In this document: positions 14,734 through 22,100 of the stretch, piece by piece
Numbering within the stretch: position 1 is the stretch's first letter
How the letters are laid out: every line of letters starts with the position of its first letter
From: Sedimentisphaerales bacterium
GTDB lineage: Bacteria; Planctomycetota; Phycisphaerae; Sedimentisphaerales; SG8-4
NCBI GenBank assembly: GCA_016932895.1
Contig: JAFGCA010000127.1
Span: 1 to 25,475, forward strand
Reading direction: 5' to 3'
Length of the DNA: 25,475 bases
Notes under the pieces: generated by a model
Seen by the model: the letters and a program-made list of their open reading frames with translations, nothing else
The model's database searches: none
What the model was told of the DNA's origin: nothing
Program-made: the position numbers and the translations under genes

Positions 14734-16011
14734 CTATTTGAATATCGCAGGGTCGGCCTGCTGACTTGTGGTGACGCTGGCGACGTCGTAGAGCTCGCGA
14801 ATCGAGGCGGGCCCGGACTTCTTGCCGTTGCCGGTGTCGGTGGGCATCGCGACGCGTTTCTGTTGGGCCGCGGTCGCGGCCATGGCCCTTGCCTGCTGCT
14901 GCGCCGGTGTCGCTGCTGCCGCGGCGGCAACCGGCGGCCGGCGGCGAATCCGGTCATACAGACCCTGGGGCAGGCGGCGCCGCTCGAGCAACTCCGGACA
15001 GAAGCGATACGCCGAAGCGCTGAGCACCGGCTCGCCTTTGCCTTCGGTAATACCTCTCGACTTGCCCCCGAACAGGGCCAGCGAGTAATTCGTCTGGCTG
15101 TACCCGTAGGAGGCGCTCGGAAAGCTGGTATTGGTACCGACGGTGACGCCCTTCATTCCGCCCGAGACCAGGAGGATATCCACGTCCCAGGGCAGCGCCT
15201 CGGCCAGGGCGGCGTTGTAGAGATGGTCCCAGTTCCGGTTGACCTCGCCCTCCAGGCTGAGGCGTCCCACGTAGGCGTAGCCTTCGGCCTCCAGCAACTG
15301 CGCGTCGACCTTGCTGTCGATGAAAACCAGCAGCGGTTTGCCCTCCGGGCGCCGGTCCCGTGCCACCGAGTTGGCGATCTCGAAGCCCCGGCCCCGGTGG
15401 AACTGGTCCGGTCCACCCAGCAGCACCCGCACCCCGTTGAGCATGCCGCCCAGGAAATGCAGCGGACCCTCGTAGGACAGCGACGCCAGGACGCCCTTGA
15501 GCTCGTGCATGTCGTCGGCGTTGGCCGGATCGAACGCCTTCTCGTACACCGTGTCGTAGGTCGTGGGTCCGTTGGGGAAGTAGGCCTGCACGGTTCCCCA
15601 GCCGCCGTGATTCCACATCGGCAGATAGGGCGGATACGTTCCCAGCGGCGCGACCCGCCCCTTGTAATTGGAAATGGACGTCGTCTCGATGTTGACCGAG
15701 GAGACGCTGTCGTTGTCGCTCCAGTTGACCTGATCACCGATAGTGGATTCGGAGTAGTTCCAATTCACGGTCTCCCCCACCTCAACAGTGGCGGTGCCTC
15801 CCTGGGCCGAGGAGTTGGAGTAGGAATCGGCGTCGCCGCCCCCCACAGCGTTGGCCGTCTGAAATTGATCGTTCACGGTGTTGACGACGTTGTTGTTGAT
15901 GTTGCTCGTGCCGTTGCCGTTGGGCGAGCACCCGGGGATCTGCGCTGCCACCCTCCCCTGGGCGCCGAGAAAAATAACGGGGATCAACACTGCCATTGCC
16001 CTTTTCATCAT
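14734..16011 (-). CDS. Secreted protein with Asn/Ser-rich N-terminus and alpha/beta-like core, function unknown
   Basis: 425-aa protein from ATG 16011 (tandem ATG ATG; AAGGAG 4-7 nt upstream). The signal peptide is MKRAMAVLIPVIFLGAQGRV followed by AAQ. Residues about 25-115 are low-complexity Asn, Ser, Thr and Gly (GTSNINNNVVNTVNDQFQTA, SDNDSVSSVNIETTSISNY). Residues about 120-350 look globular: predicted strand-helix alternation such as KPLLVFIDSKVDAQLLEAEG and PWDVDILLVSGGMKG. An Ala/Gln-rich tail (PPVAAAAAATPAQQQARAMA) follows. No family was recognised. It is the promoter-proximal gene of the secreted trio and sits behind an unusually long leader. Confidence 0.8.
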   Translation of the reverse strand: MMKRAMAVLIPVIFLGAQGRVAAQIPGCSPNGNGTSNINNNVVNTVNDQFQTANAVGGGDADSYSNSSAQGGTATVEVGETVNWNYSESTIGDQVNWSDNDSVSSVNIETTSISNYKGRVAPLGTYPPYLPMWNHGGWGTVQAYFPNGPTTYDTVYEKAFDPANADDMHELKGVLASLSYEGPLHFLGGMLNGVRVLLGGPDQFHRGRGFEIANSVARDRRPEGKPLLVFIDSKVDAQLLEAEGYAYVGRLSLEGEVNRNWDHLYNAALAEALPWDVDILLVSGGMKGVTVGTNTSFPSASYGYSQTNYSLALFGGKSRGITEGKGEPVLSASAYRFCPELLERRRLPQGLYDRIRRRPPVAAAAAATPAQQQARAMAATAAQQKRVAMPTDTGNGKKSGPASIRELYDVASVTTSQQADPAIFK

Positions 16012-16609
16012 TGTTCTCCTTAACCGTAATTCCGAATTCCGTTTTCGGCCCCTGCTTTCCAAACACCCTCCCTGGGTTGGTCGGGGCCGCTGTTGCACTG
16101 CTCTGTTTTTCTCTGCGCGCAGGAATTTCCTGTTTTGCGCTGCGCGCATCCCGGGCACCACGGAGACCGTCCCCCCTTTCGGGGTGACACGTGCGGAACA
16201 CCCTCCCCGCGCTTACGCGGAGTGTCCTGATCCCTCCGTTCGCCATAACGGCGGCCGGACTCGTAACAGATTGTCGTGCCGCGCTCCGGCCCCCTTTCCC
16301 GGCCGGGTCGGCGACGCGATGCTTGGTCGGTTACAAGCGACCGAGACCGCGCAAGGTATTCATGGCGCAGCTCCGGATCGGCAAGCCAACGGGCTCAACG
16401 CAGAGCCGGAGCGCCGACGCCAACGAGAAGAGAATGCTCTGGCAGCCATCCCCAATACGCTGGAATGCCTGCGAGACCGGTGAAACGGCCACTTGGAAAG
16501 GAGTGGGTACAACGGTCCATGTTAATAGCATACCTCTAGCATCCATGCTAATACCCTATTAACCCGCACCGTGCAAACAAAGTTCAAATGACCCAATGTT
16601 GCGGCTCTT
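16012..16609 (-). promoter_or_regulatory. Long structured 5' leader of the secreted-protein cluster
   Basis: About 590 nt lie between the predicted transcription start near 16603 and ATG 16011, and no gene is supportable here on either strand. Transcribed leftward, the region contains several possible hairpins: GGTCGCTTGTAACCGACC, CCGGCCGGGAAAGGGGGCCGG-type pairing at about 16285-16310, CCGCGTAAGCGCGG near 16210, and ACCCCGAAAGGGGGG near 16178-16195. I do not recognise a known riboswitch class. Further upstream, TAGCAT/ATGCTA (16537-16550) is a small exact inverted repeat. Confidence 0.45.
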
Positions 16610-16637
16610 AGTGTACGCGCCCAGGCTTCTTTGTCAA
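16610..16637 (-). promoter_or_regulatory. Promoter for the secreted-protein cluster
   Basis: Reading leftward, a consensus TTGACA (16637-16632) and TACACT (16615-16610) are separated by 16 nt. It is the best promoter match in the 760-bp gap between the ParA-CBM gene and the secreted trio. Confidence 0.55.
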
Positions 16638-16773
16638 GAGTAAACTATCCCTTTTGACAGTTTTTTTTCACAGTGGGAAGGCGACGCAGACTACAGAAGA
16701 CAGGACGGCGCTCCAGGGAAACCGGCGAGGATGCCCCCGGAGCGCCGCACGGTATGAGGCCGGGAGAGCCCGG

Positions 16774-18261
16774 CTATCGGATTTCGACGACCGAGTTCAG
16801 CTCCCCGTAGGGATTGAGCTCGCTGGTCTCATTGTACGGGTCTTGCTGCCACTGTCCGTCGACGACCAGACGGTACCGGTACGTCCCCTCGGGCAGTTTC
16901 ATCTTGGCCTGCCAGACGCCGCTGTCACCGACCCGCTCCATCGGGGTAGCGGTCGGCTGCCAGTTGTTGAAGTCGCCGGCGATCTGCACGCACTGGGCCC
17001 GCGGATAGAGTGTCACGAACACGACGGCGTCGTGGATCTGGTTCACGCCGTAGTAGTCGGACAGTTTGGCGTCGGTGGCGCGGAGCGTCTCGGCAAACGA
17101 CGAAACCTTCGGTTGCGTCGCAACACTGGGCGTCATCGGCGCGGGCGCCGGTTCGGTTCTGGTTTCCCCAACGGCCTGACGCACCGGTGGAACCGACGTG
17201 ATTGTGGTCTCAACCCCGGCCCCGGCGGAATCGGGAAGGCGGATCGCCGGATCGGACACAAACGTGTCTTTGCGGGCGACCGGCTCAAGAGACTTCGGCG
17301 GCGCGGGCTTCGGCTCCAGCACAGGCTTCGGCTTGAGCGTCGGTTTCGGCTCCAGCGTCGGCTGCGGCTCAAGCGTCGGCTCGGGCGATGCCGGCCGCTT
17401 CGTGACCTTCAGAAGCTCATTGGCGCTGGCCCCGATTGACTCGAGCTGGTCGGCCAGCGAATCGACGAGGCGCTTGCTCTTGGCCTGCGGCGGTTCGGCG
17501 ACGCCGATGACTTCCTGGGCCAGCGCTTTGAAGTCCTGCTGACCCTTGCTCGCCGGGTCGTATTCGTTGACGGGCTGTCCGAAACTCGCCGCTTCCTTGA
17601 TCTTGGTGTTGAAGTTCACCACGGTCTTGAACATGCGGTCGGAGAAGTGCGAACGCAGCTCGGCGAGAATCTCCCGCGCCATCTTCGTGCGGATGTCGTA
17701 CATGCTCGCCAGCACCCGCACCGAGACCTCCTGCTGGCAGCGCTTGCACAGGATGCTCAGTGTCTCGAGCTGCTTGCTCAGACCGTGCAGGGCGAAATAC
17801 CCGGTCTCCACCGGCACGAGGACGTTCGTGGCCGCCCGCAGGGCGTTGAACGTCAGCAGGCTCACCGCCGGCGGGCAATCGATCACACAGTAATCGTATT
17901 CGCCATCAGCCTCTTCGAGGACGTTTCGCAGGCAGCATTCGCGTTCGGGAATGCCGGCCATTTGCTGTTCGAACGCCGACAGATCGATGCTGGCAGGTGC
18001 CAGTTCCAGCCGGTCCCCGATCTGCCAGAGAATCTCTGTCAGCCGCATCGGCTCGTTGCGGCTCCTGCTGATCAGAACGTCGTAAATGCTCTGCTCGATC
18101 TGCTCCTCCGGAACCGCCAGCCCGACGGCGCAGTGTGACTGTGGGTCCATATCCACCAGCAGAACCTTCTTGCCCAGCTCGGCCAGAGCGCTGGCCAGAT
18201 TTATCGAAACCGTGGTCTTGCCGCAACCACCCTTCTGGTTCACTATCGCAATTGTTCTCAT
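16774..18261 (-). CDS. ParA-type ATPase fused to a C-terminal CBM48/AMPK-type glycogen-binding domain
   Basis: 495-aa fusion. ATG 18261 is preferred to the ATG 6 nt upstream because AGGG then has normal spacing. Residues 1-255 are a ParA/MinD-like ATPase: deviant Walker A KGGCGKTT (10-17), LLVDMDPQSHCAVGLA, and CVIDCPPAVSLLT as Walker B. The signature lysine early in the P-loop is present. Residues 292-328 are a Pro-rich linker of about five 6-residue repeats (P-x-P-T-L-E). Residues about 411-495 are a CBM48/AMPK1_CBM immunoglobulin-like domain (VQIAGDFNNWQPTATPM, VWQAKMKLPEGTYRYRLVVD, then QWQQDP), with the Trp residues that usually stack on glucan. No parB or parS is nearby. It may position glycogen-associated or glycan-marked cargo rather than chromosomes. 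Confidence 0.92.
   Translation of the reverse strand: MRTIAIVNQKGGCGKTTVSINLASALAELGKKVLLVDMDPQSHCAVGLAVPEEQIEQSIYDVLISRSRNEPMRLTEILWQIGDRLELAPASIDLSAFEQQMAGIPERECCLRNVLEEADGEYDYCVIDCPPAVSLLTFNALRAATNVLVPVETGYFALHGLSKQLETLSILCKRCQQEVSVRVLASMYDIRTKMAREILAELRSHFSDRMFKTVVNFNTKIKEAASFGQPVNEYDPASKGQQDFKALAQEVIGVAEPPQAKSKRLVDSLADQLESIGASANELLKVTKRPASPEPTLEPQPTLEPKPTLKPKPVLEPKPAPPKSLEPVARKDTFVSDPAIRLPDSAGAGVETTITSVPPVRQAVGETRTEPAPAPMTPSVATQPKVSSFAETLRATDAKLSDYYGVNQIHDAVVFVTLYPRAQCVQIAGDFNNWQPTATPMERVGDSGVWQAKMKLPEGTYRYRLVVDGQWQQDPYNETSELNPYGELNSVVEIR
17296..17385 (-). repeat. 18-nt tandem repeats encoding the Pro-rich linker
   Basis: About five degenerate 18-nt units encode hexapeptides of the form PEPTLE, PQPTLE, PKPTLK and PKPVLE between the ParA and CBM domains. 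Such in-frame repeats can change linker length by slippage without breaking the protein. Confidence 0.75.
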
Positions 18262-18596
18262 CTTCATCCCTGCTCATGAGATTGCATTATGGCGTTTTCT
18301 GCGACGCAACTCCCTTCGCGCCGTAGGTCCGAAAAACCCCGTTTTCAGCACTGGTGGCTCGCATAGGGTCTTTAATATTTTTTCGGCACGGCCACCGGAA
18401 AAACTTTATCTTTTTATGGGACGGGCCGATAAAAAGACACAAAAGGTACAAAAATGGCATGGCCCAAACGCCCCGAATTCCGGTGGCCAAACCGGGCCCA
18501 AGCGATTATAGTCACGTGGTATGAAAAGGGAAGTCCCTAAAATTTTTCACGGGCTGCGAAGCCGCCGTCGGACGCAGAAGGACAGGAGACAGTGCT
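18262..18596. promoter_or_regulatory. Divergent control region of parA-CBM and the isomerase-like gene
   Basis: 335 bp without a gene, AT-rich in its centre. An exact inverted repeat TCTTTTTAT (18409-18417) and ATAAAAAGA (18429-18437), with an 11-nt GC-rich spacer, sits between the two divergent genes and could bind a dimeric regulator. I do not see a clear -35/-10 pair in either direction. Confidence 0.45.
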
Positions 18597-19493
18597 ATGA
18601 AACGCAGTATTACCGGACGTCGTGATTTTCTGAAATATGCCGCGACTATCACCCTCGGGCCCTCTTTGCTGCGAAAACCGGCGCCGGTGCGGGCCAACAG
18701 CAGCTCCGGCCGGTTGCTGAAATCCTGCCAGTTCCGGATGTTGCCGAAAGACCTTTCGGACGCGGAGAAATTTGCCCTGGCCCGGAAATGCGGCTTCGAG
18801 GGCATCGAGCCTTCTACGATCGCCGATCCGGCGGCGGCCCGGGAACTCGGGGCTCTGGCCCGCGAGGCGGGTGTACCGATCCATTCGATCACCTACGGCG
18901 GCTGGGGCGCGCCGCTGTCCGATCCGCGCCCAGAGACGGTGGAAAAGGGCCTGGCGGGCGTGGAAACAGCCCTGCGCAGCGCCAAAGCCGCCGGCGCCGA
19001 CGTCGTTCTGCTCGTGCCGGCCGTGGTCAACGAAACCGTGAGCTACCGCCAGGCCTACGAGCGCTCGCAGGAGAATATTCGCAAGCTCCTGCCTCTGGCC
19101 CGGGAGCTGCGCGTGACCATCGCGGTGGAGAACGTCTGGAACAAGTTCCTGCTGAGCCCGCTGGAATTCGCTCGCTACGTCGATGAGTTCGACAGTCCGT
19201 GGGTCAAGGCCTACTTCGATATCGGCAACGTCATCCTCTTCGGCTACTCGCAGGACTGGATTCGCACGCTCGGCAAGCGCATCGTCCGCATCCACCTCAA
19301 GGACTTCAAGCGCCAGGGCTACCAGTGGACCAATCTGCTCGAAGGCGACGTCAACTGGCCCGAGGTCCGCAAGGCCCTCCACGAGACAGGCTACACCAGC
19401 TACATGACCACCGAACTAAGCGCCGGCGACGAAACCTACCTAACCGACCTGGCCACCCGAATCGACAAAATCATCGCCATGCCCACCACGTGA
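18597..19493 (+). CDS. Tat-exported xylose isomerase-like TIM-barrel (sugar phosphate isomerase/epimerase)
   Basis: 298-aa protein of the AP endonuclease family 2/xylose isomerase-like superfamily. These enzymes use a divalent metal to isomerise or epimerise sugars. AGGAG precedes ATG 18597 at normal spacing. The leader has a Tat motif (GRRDFLKYAA), so the enzyme is probably exported, as is common for planctomycete copies. Barrel signatures are KCGFEGIEPS (65-73) and the metal ligands Glu178 (VENVWNK), Asp208 (YFDIGN), His233 (RIHLKDF) and Glu273 (TTEL). The gene follows the divergent control region and ends 168 nt before the radical SAM cassette. It likely works with the DUF1080 and sulfatase proteins in glycan catabolism; the substrate is unknown. 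Confidence 0.9.
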   Translation: MKRSITGRRDFLKYAATITLGPSLLRKPAPVRANSSSGRLLKSCQFRMLPKDLSDAEKFALARKCGFEGIEPSTIADPAAARELGALAREAGVPIHSITYGGWGAPLSDPRPETVEKGLAGVETALRSAKAAGADVVLLVPAVVNETVSYRQAYERSQENIRKLLPLARELRVTIAVENVWNKFLLSPLEFARYVDEFDSPWVKAYFDIGNVILFGYSQDWIRTLGKRIVRIHLKDFKRQGYQWTNLLEGDVNWPEVRKALHETGYTSYMTTELSAGDETYLTDLATRIDKIIAMPTT

Positions 19494-19577
19494 GTACAGC
19501 GCAGGGCAGACCCCCCCCGATGTATTGTACCCGAGAAGCGCAAATGTACATTGTGTGGGCCTGGACAGGAAAAGTAT

Positions 19578-19607
19578 TTGACAATCGCTTCCACGACCGC
19601 CAAATAT
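19578..19607 (+). promoter_or_regulatory. Possible promoter of the radical SAM cassette
   Basis: A consensus TTGACA (19578-19583) is followed 18 nt later by AAATAT, with TATAGA 3 nt further on. The -10 choice is ambiguous because the better hexamer has 21-nt spacing. The site lies in the 168-bp gap before the cassette. Confidence 0.35.
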
Positions 19608-19661
19608 AGAGCGAACGAAGAAGGTGTATCCATTGACATTTGTGACCATGCGGGAGCTGCC

Positions 19662-20669
19662 ATGAACGGATTTGAGGAGCTTACGCTGGAACTCACGGAT
19701 TGGTGTCCCTCACTCTGCATTCATTGCTCCTCCAGTTCGGGCCCACGCTGCAGAAACCGGCTTGGCAGAGATATGGCGACTGGATTGGTTGAAGGAGCCG
19801 GGGATCTGGGCGCAAGGAAGGTGAGTTTTGGCGGCGGAGAGCCTACTGCGAGCGAGGATTTTCTCCCGGTTGTTCAACGGACTGCTGCGTTGGGCATGGA
19901 GGCGGAGGTCTTCACGTGCGGATTCAAGGCCCAGCGTGAAGGTCCGACGTCCCTTGATAGTCGACTTCTTGATACGATTGCTCCCCTAAGCAATGTCAAA
20001 TTGATATTCAGCACGCATGGACATGCGGCAGGCGTTCACGACCTAGTTACGCAGACCCAAGGCAGTTTCGACGCGCTGGTGCGATCAATAACTGCAAGTC
20101 GCGCTCGCGGGATGACATGCGAGATGAACTTTGTGCCTTTGCGCGTCAATGTTGCAGGGTTCAGCAAGCTCGTTGGCCTGGCTGAGCAACTTGGTGTCGA
20201 CAGAGTAAGCGTTCTGCGGTTTGTTCCTCAGGGCCGAGGCCTAAAGAACGCGAGGCAGATCGAGTTGTCTCCGAACGAAGAGGATGCGTTTATCGCGGAA
20301 CTCGTGCGACTGAGAACCGAAACGGATGTAGAAATTCGCACGGGTTCCCCCTTCAACGGCATCGTACCGGGTAATGCGGTACCCTGTCGTGCCGGAAGCG
20401 GAAAGCTCGTGGTGCAGGCAGATGGCAACGTCTTGCCCTGTGAGGTATTCAAGCACGACGAGCGCAAAGAGTGGAACCTCTCCGTGCACCATCAATCCAT
20501 TGCCGAAATTCTGAAGAGTCCAGAGGTTCGGGCCCTGCGGGCGTTCCTGGAAAACACCAGTTGTCTTGACTGCCCAATCCACAAAGTGTTGCGAGATCAG
20601 CTAATAGCGGAGGTAGAGCATGAACACGTTTCCGAAGCCACCGTTTCATTTGGGAAGCGAAGATGGTGA
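19662..20669 (+). CDS. Radical SAM enzyme with SPASM-like C-terminus
   Basis: 335-aa radical SAM protein. ATG 19662 has GGGAG 5 nt upstream and begins just before the cluster motif, so earlier in-frame codons are rejected. The CxxxCxxC motif is CPSLCIHC (Cys15, 19, 22), binding the 4Fe-4S cluster that cleaves S-adenosylmethionine. GGGEP (57-61) is the SAM-binding motif. The C-terminal part has CRAGSGKLVVQADGNVLPCE (Cys242, 260) and CLDC (301, 304), a SPASM/twitch-like pattern for an auxiliary cluster, often found in peptide- or carbohydrate-modifying enzymes. It overlaps the HD gene by 50 nt, so the two are translationally coupled. GC content looks lower than in flanking genes. The substrate is unknown. 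Confidence 0.9.
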   Translation: MNGFEELTLELTDWCPSLCIHCSSSSGPRCRNRLGRDMATGLVEGAGDLGARKVSFGGGEPTASEDFLPVVQRTAALGMEAEVFTCGFKAQREGPTSLDSRLLDTIAPLSNVKLIFSTHGHAAGVHDLVTQTQGSFDALVRSITASRARGMTCEMNFVPLRVNVAGFSKLVGLAEQLGVDRVSVLRFVPQGRGLKNARQIELSPNEEDAFIAELVRLRTETDVEIRTGSPFNGIVPGNAVPCRAGSGKLVVQADGNVLPCEVFKHDERKEWNLSVHHQSIAEILKSPEVRALRAFLENTSCLDCPIHKVLRDQLIAEVEHEHVSEATVSFGKRRW

Positions 20670-22026
20670 CGCAATTCTCTGGTCATATTTGAGTACTCCC
20701 GGCACCTTCAGTTTCTTCTCCACAGAGACGCGCGGGAGATTAGAGAGCATTGAGATCACTGACGGAGCCAATCTTGGGGCGATGCGAAAGGACTTGCTGG
20801 ACATATGGCCTCGTCTGTTAACTGACGCCCTTCTTGAGTTGAAAATGAGGGACCCACGGGAGGCCGAGAGCAAGGATGACGAGAAGATAAGAACGTTCTT
20901 CGACGAAGCGTCCCTGGGAGTTGCCGAACTCCGCGATGTGCTTGAAGGATTCAGCGGTTTCGAGAGCCTCATGTACGGTGCTTCACCTGATCGGTATCGG
21001 GACCATATCGTCCACTCATTTCGGGTCTGGATCATCGGACACGGCATCCTTAAAGAGTGCCTGAATGGATGTCTTCACATTGATCCAAGCCTAGAAAGGG
21101 AAATAAGCCCAACCGAATGGGAATGCATGTGGGCGATCGCCGCTCTATGCCACGATATTGGCTATCCGCTTTCGCAAATTGAGAAAGTGAATGAGCGCGC
21201 CCGGACTGCTCTGCAGAATCAGGGATTGTTGCCACAGGGGGATCTGCGCTTCACTTTCTCCCAGCAGATGCAGCCTTTTCACGACACTATGATACGTCTT
21301 ATGGCATCAAGCCCCGTTAGACTTACGCGGGAGCCTGCGGCTCATGGAGAATGTGCCGGCAGTACCCCCGGTTCTGTGCACGCTGGCGGGTCGAATGACC
21401 AGTCCCGAAAGAAGGAGAGGCGCTACGTCGTGCATCTCCAAAACAAGTATTATCTGAAGCTATTGAAATCATTCGACGAGCTTCACCACGGAATCGTAAG
21501 CGCCTTGTTGATTAGCAAGGCGCTTGTGTATTTCCTCGAATCTGACTTCTGTCATGACGGCTGGGCTCCTCTGACAGGAGAGGATGCCCGGCAGATGCTA
21601 ATCCGTCGCGAAATCCTGCGTGCGATTGCTGATCACACGTGTCAGGATGTGTATCATCTCAGGTTTGACAAGCTGTCTTTTCTCCTTTACATGGCCGATG
21701 AAATTCAATGTTGGGGACGGCCAACCTTGACCTCGTTGCAGGAAGAACCTGCAGAGATAATGGACGGATCGGCGGATGTTCGGGCGTTCGGTGCAAAACG
21801 CGTGAGCATAAGTATCTCCACTCAATGGCAACCTGAGGATGACGACAAGATAATACGGTGGATTGGAAAACTCCGGCGCATGTTGCGCCTCGCGGTCGGA
21901 ACACGTAAATTGAAGGAGCTATCCCTCACGTTTAGAGCTGAGAACTCAAACGGTGAACCTTGCGTTCTTGAGTTGAGAGACGGCTCCTTGCATGGGCCGG
22001 AGATTGTGCGCCAAAACAGCATTTAG
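20620..22026 (+). CDS. HD-domain phosphohydrolase-like protein
   Basis: 468-aa protein with an HD-superfamily core. ATG 20620 has GGAGG upstream and lies inside the radical SAM gene. Metal-ligand candidates in order are His129/His132 (RDHIVHS), the His-Asp pair 178-179 (LCHDIGYP), His289/290 (ELHHGIVSALL), His339 (ADHTCQ) and Asp360 (LLYMADEIQCWGRP). This spacing resembles nucleotide- or nucleic-acid-acting HD hydrolases. The first 120 residues and the last 100 match nothing I recognise. A Gly/Ser-rich insertion (about 240-265) splits the HD region. The HD enzyme could dephosphorylate or hydrolyse a nucleotide intermediate, or act as an effector. It is followed 74 nt later by the third cassette gene. 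Confidence 0.8.
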   Translation: MNTFPKPPFHLGSEDGDAILWSYLSTPGTFSFFSTETRGRLESIEITDGANLGAMRKDLLDIWPRLLTDALLELKMRDPREAESKDDEKIRTFFDEASLGVAELRDVLEGFSGFESLMYGASPDRYRDHIVHSFRVWIIGHGILKECLNGCLHIDPSLEREISPTEWECMWAIAALCHDIGYPLSQIEKVNERARTALQNQGLLPQGDLRFTFSQQMQPFHDTMIRLMASSPVRLTREPAAHGECAGSTPGSVHAGGSNDQSRKKERRYVVHLQNKYYLKLLKSFDELHHGIVSALLISKALVYFLESDFCHDGWAPLTGEDARQMLIRREILRAIADHTCQDVYHLRFDKLSFLLYMADEIQCWGRPTLTSLQEEPAEIMDGSADVRAFGAKRVSISISTQWQPEDDDKIIRWIGKLRRMLRLAVGTRKLKELSLTFRAENSNGEPCVLELRDGSLHGPEIVRQNSI

Positions 22027-22100
22027 TAGCTCGGCTTCGCAGTAACGCCGGTTGATGGAAGGACAATACCACCCGATGAAGTGCAAACGTCATTTCAGAA

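Noticed and set aside
14686..16023. Plus-strand open frame of 445 codons opposite the third secreted-protein gene
   Set aside because: The minus-strand frame has a signal peptide and strong ribosome-binding site; the plus-strand translation is Val/Arg/Gly-rich antisense-like sequence.
15878..16562. Plus-strand frames of 201 and 123 codons in the 16 kb leader region
   Set aside because: No ribosome-binding sites and no protein signature; one overlaps the signal peptide of the secreted gene in antisense.
17296..17385. Regularly spaced repeats resembling a small CRISPR array
   Set aside because: Units are 18 nt, contiguous, in frame, and encode a Pro-rich linker; there are no spacers.
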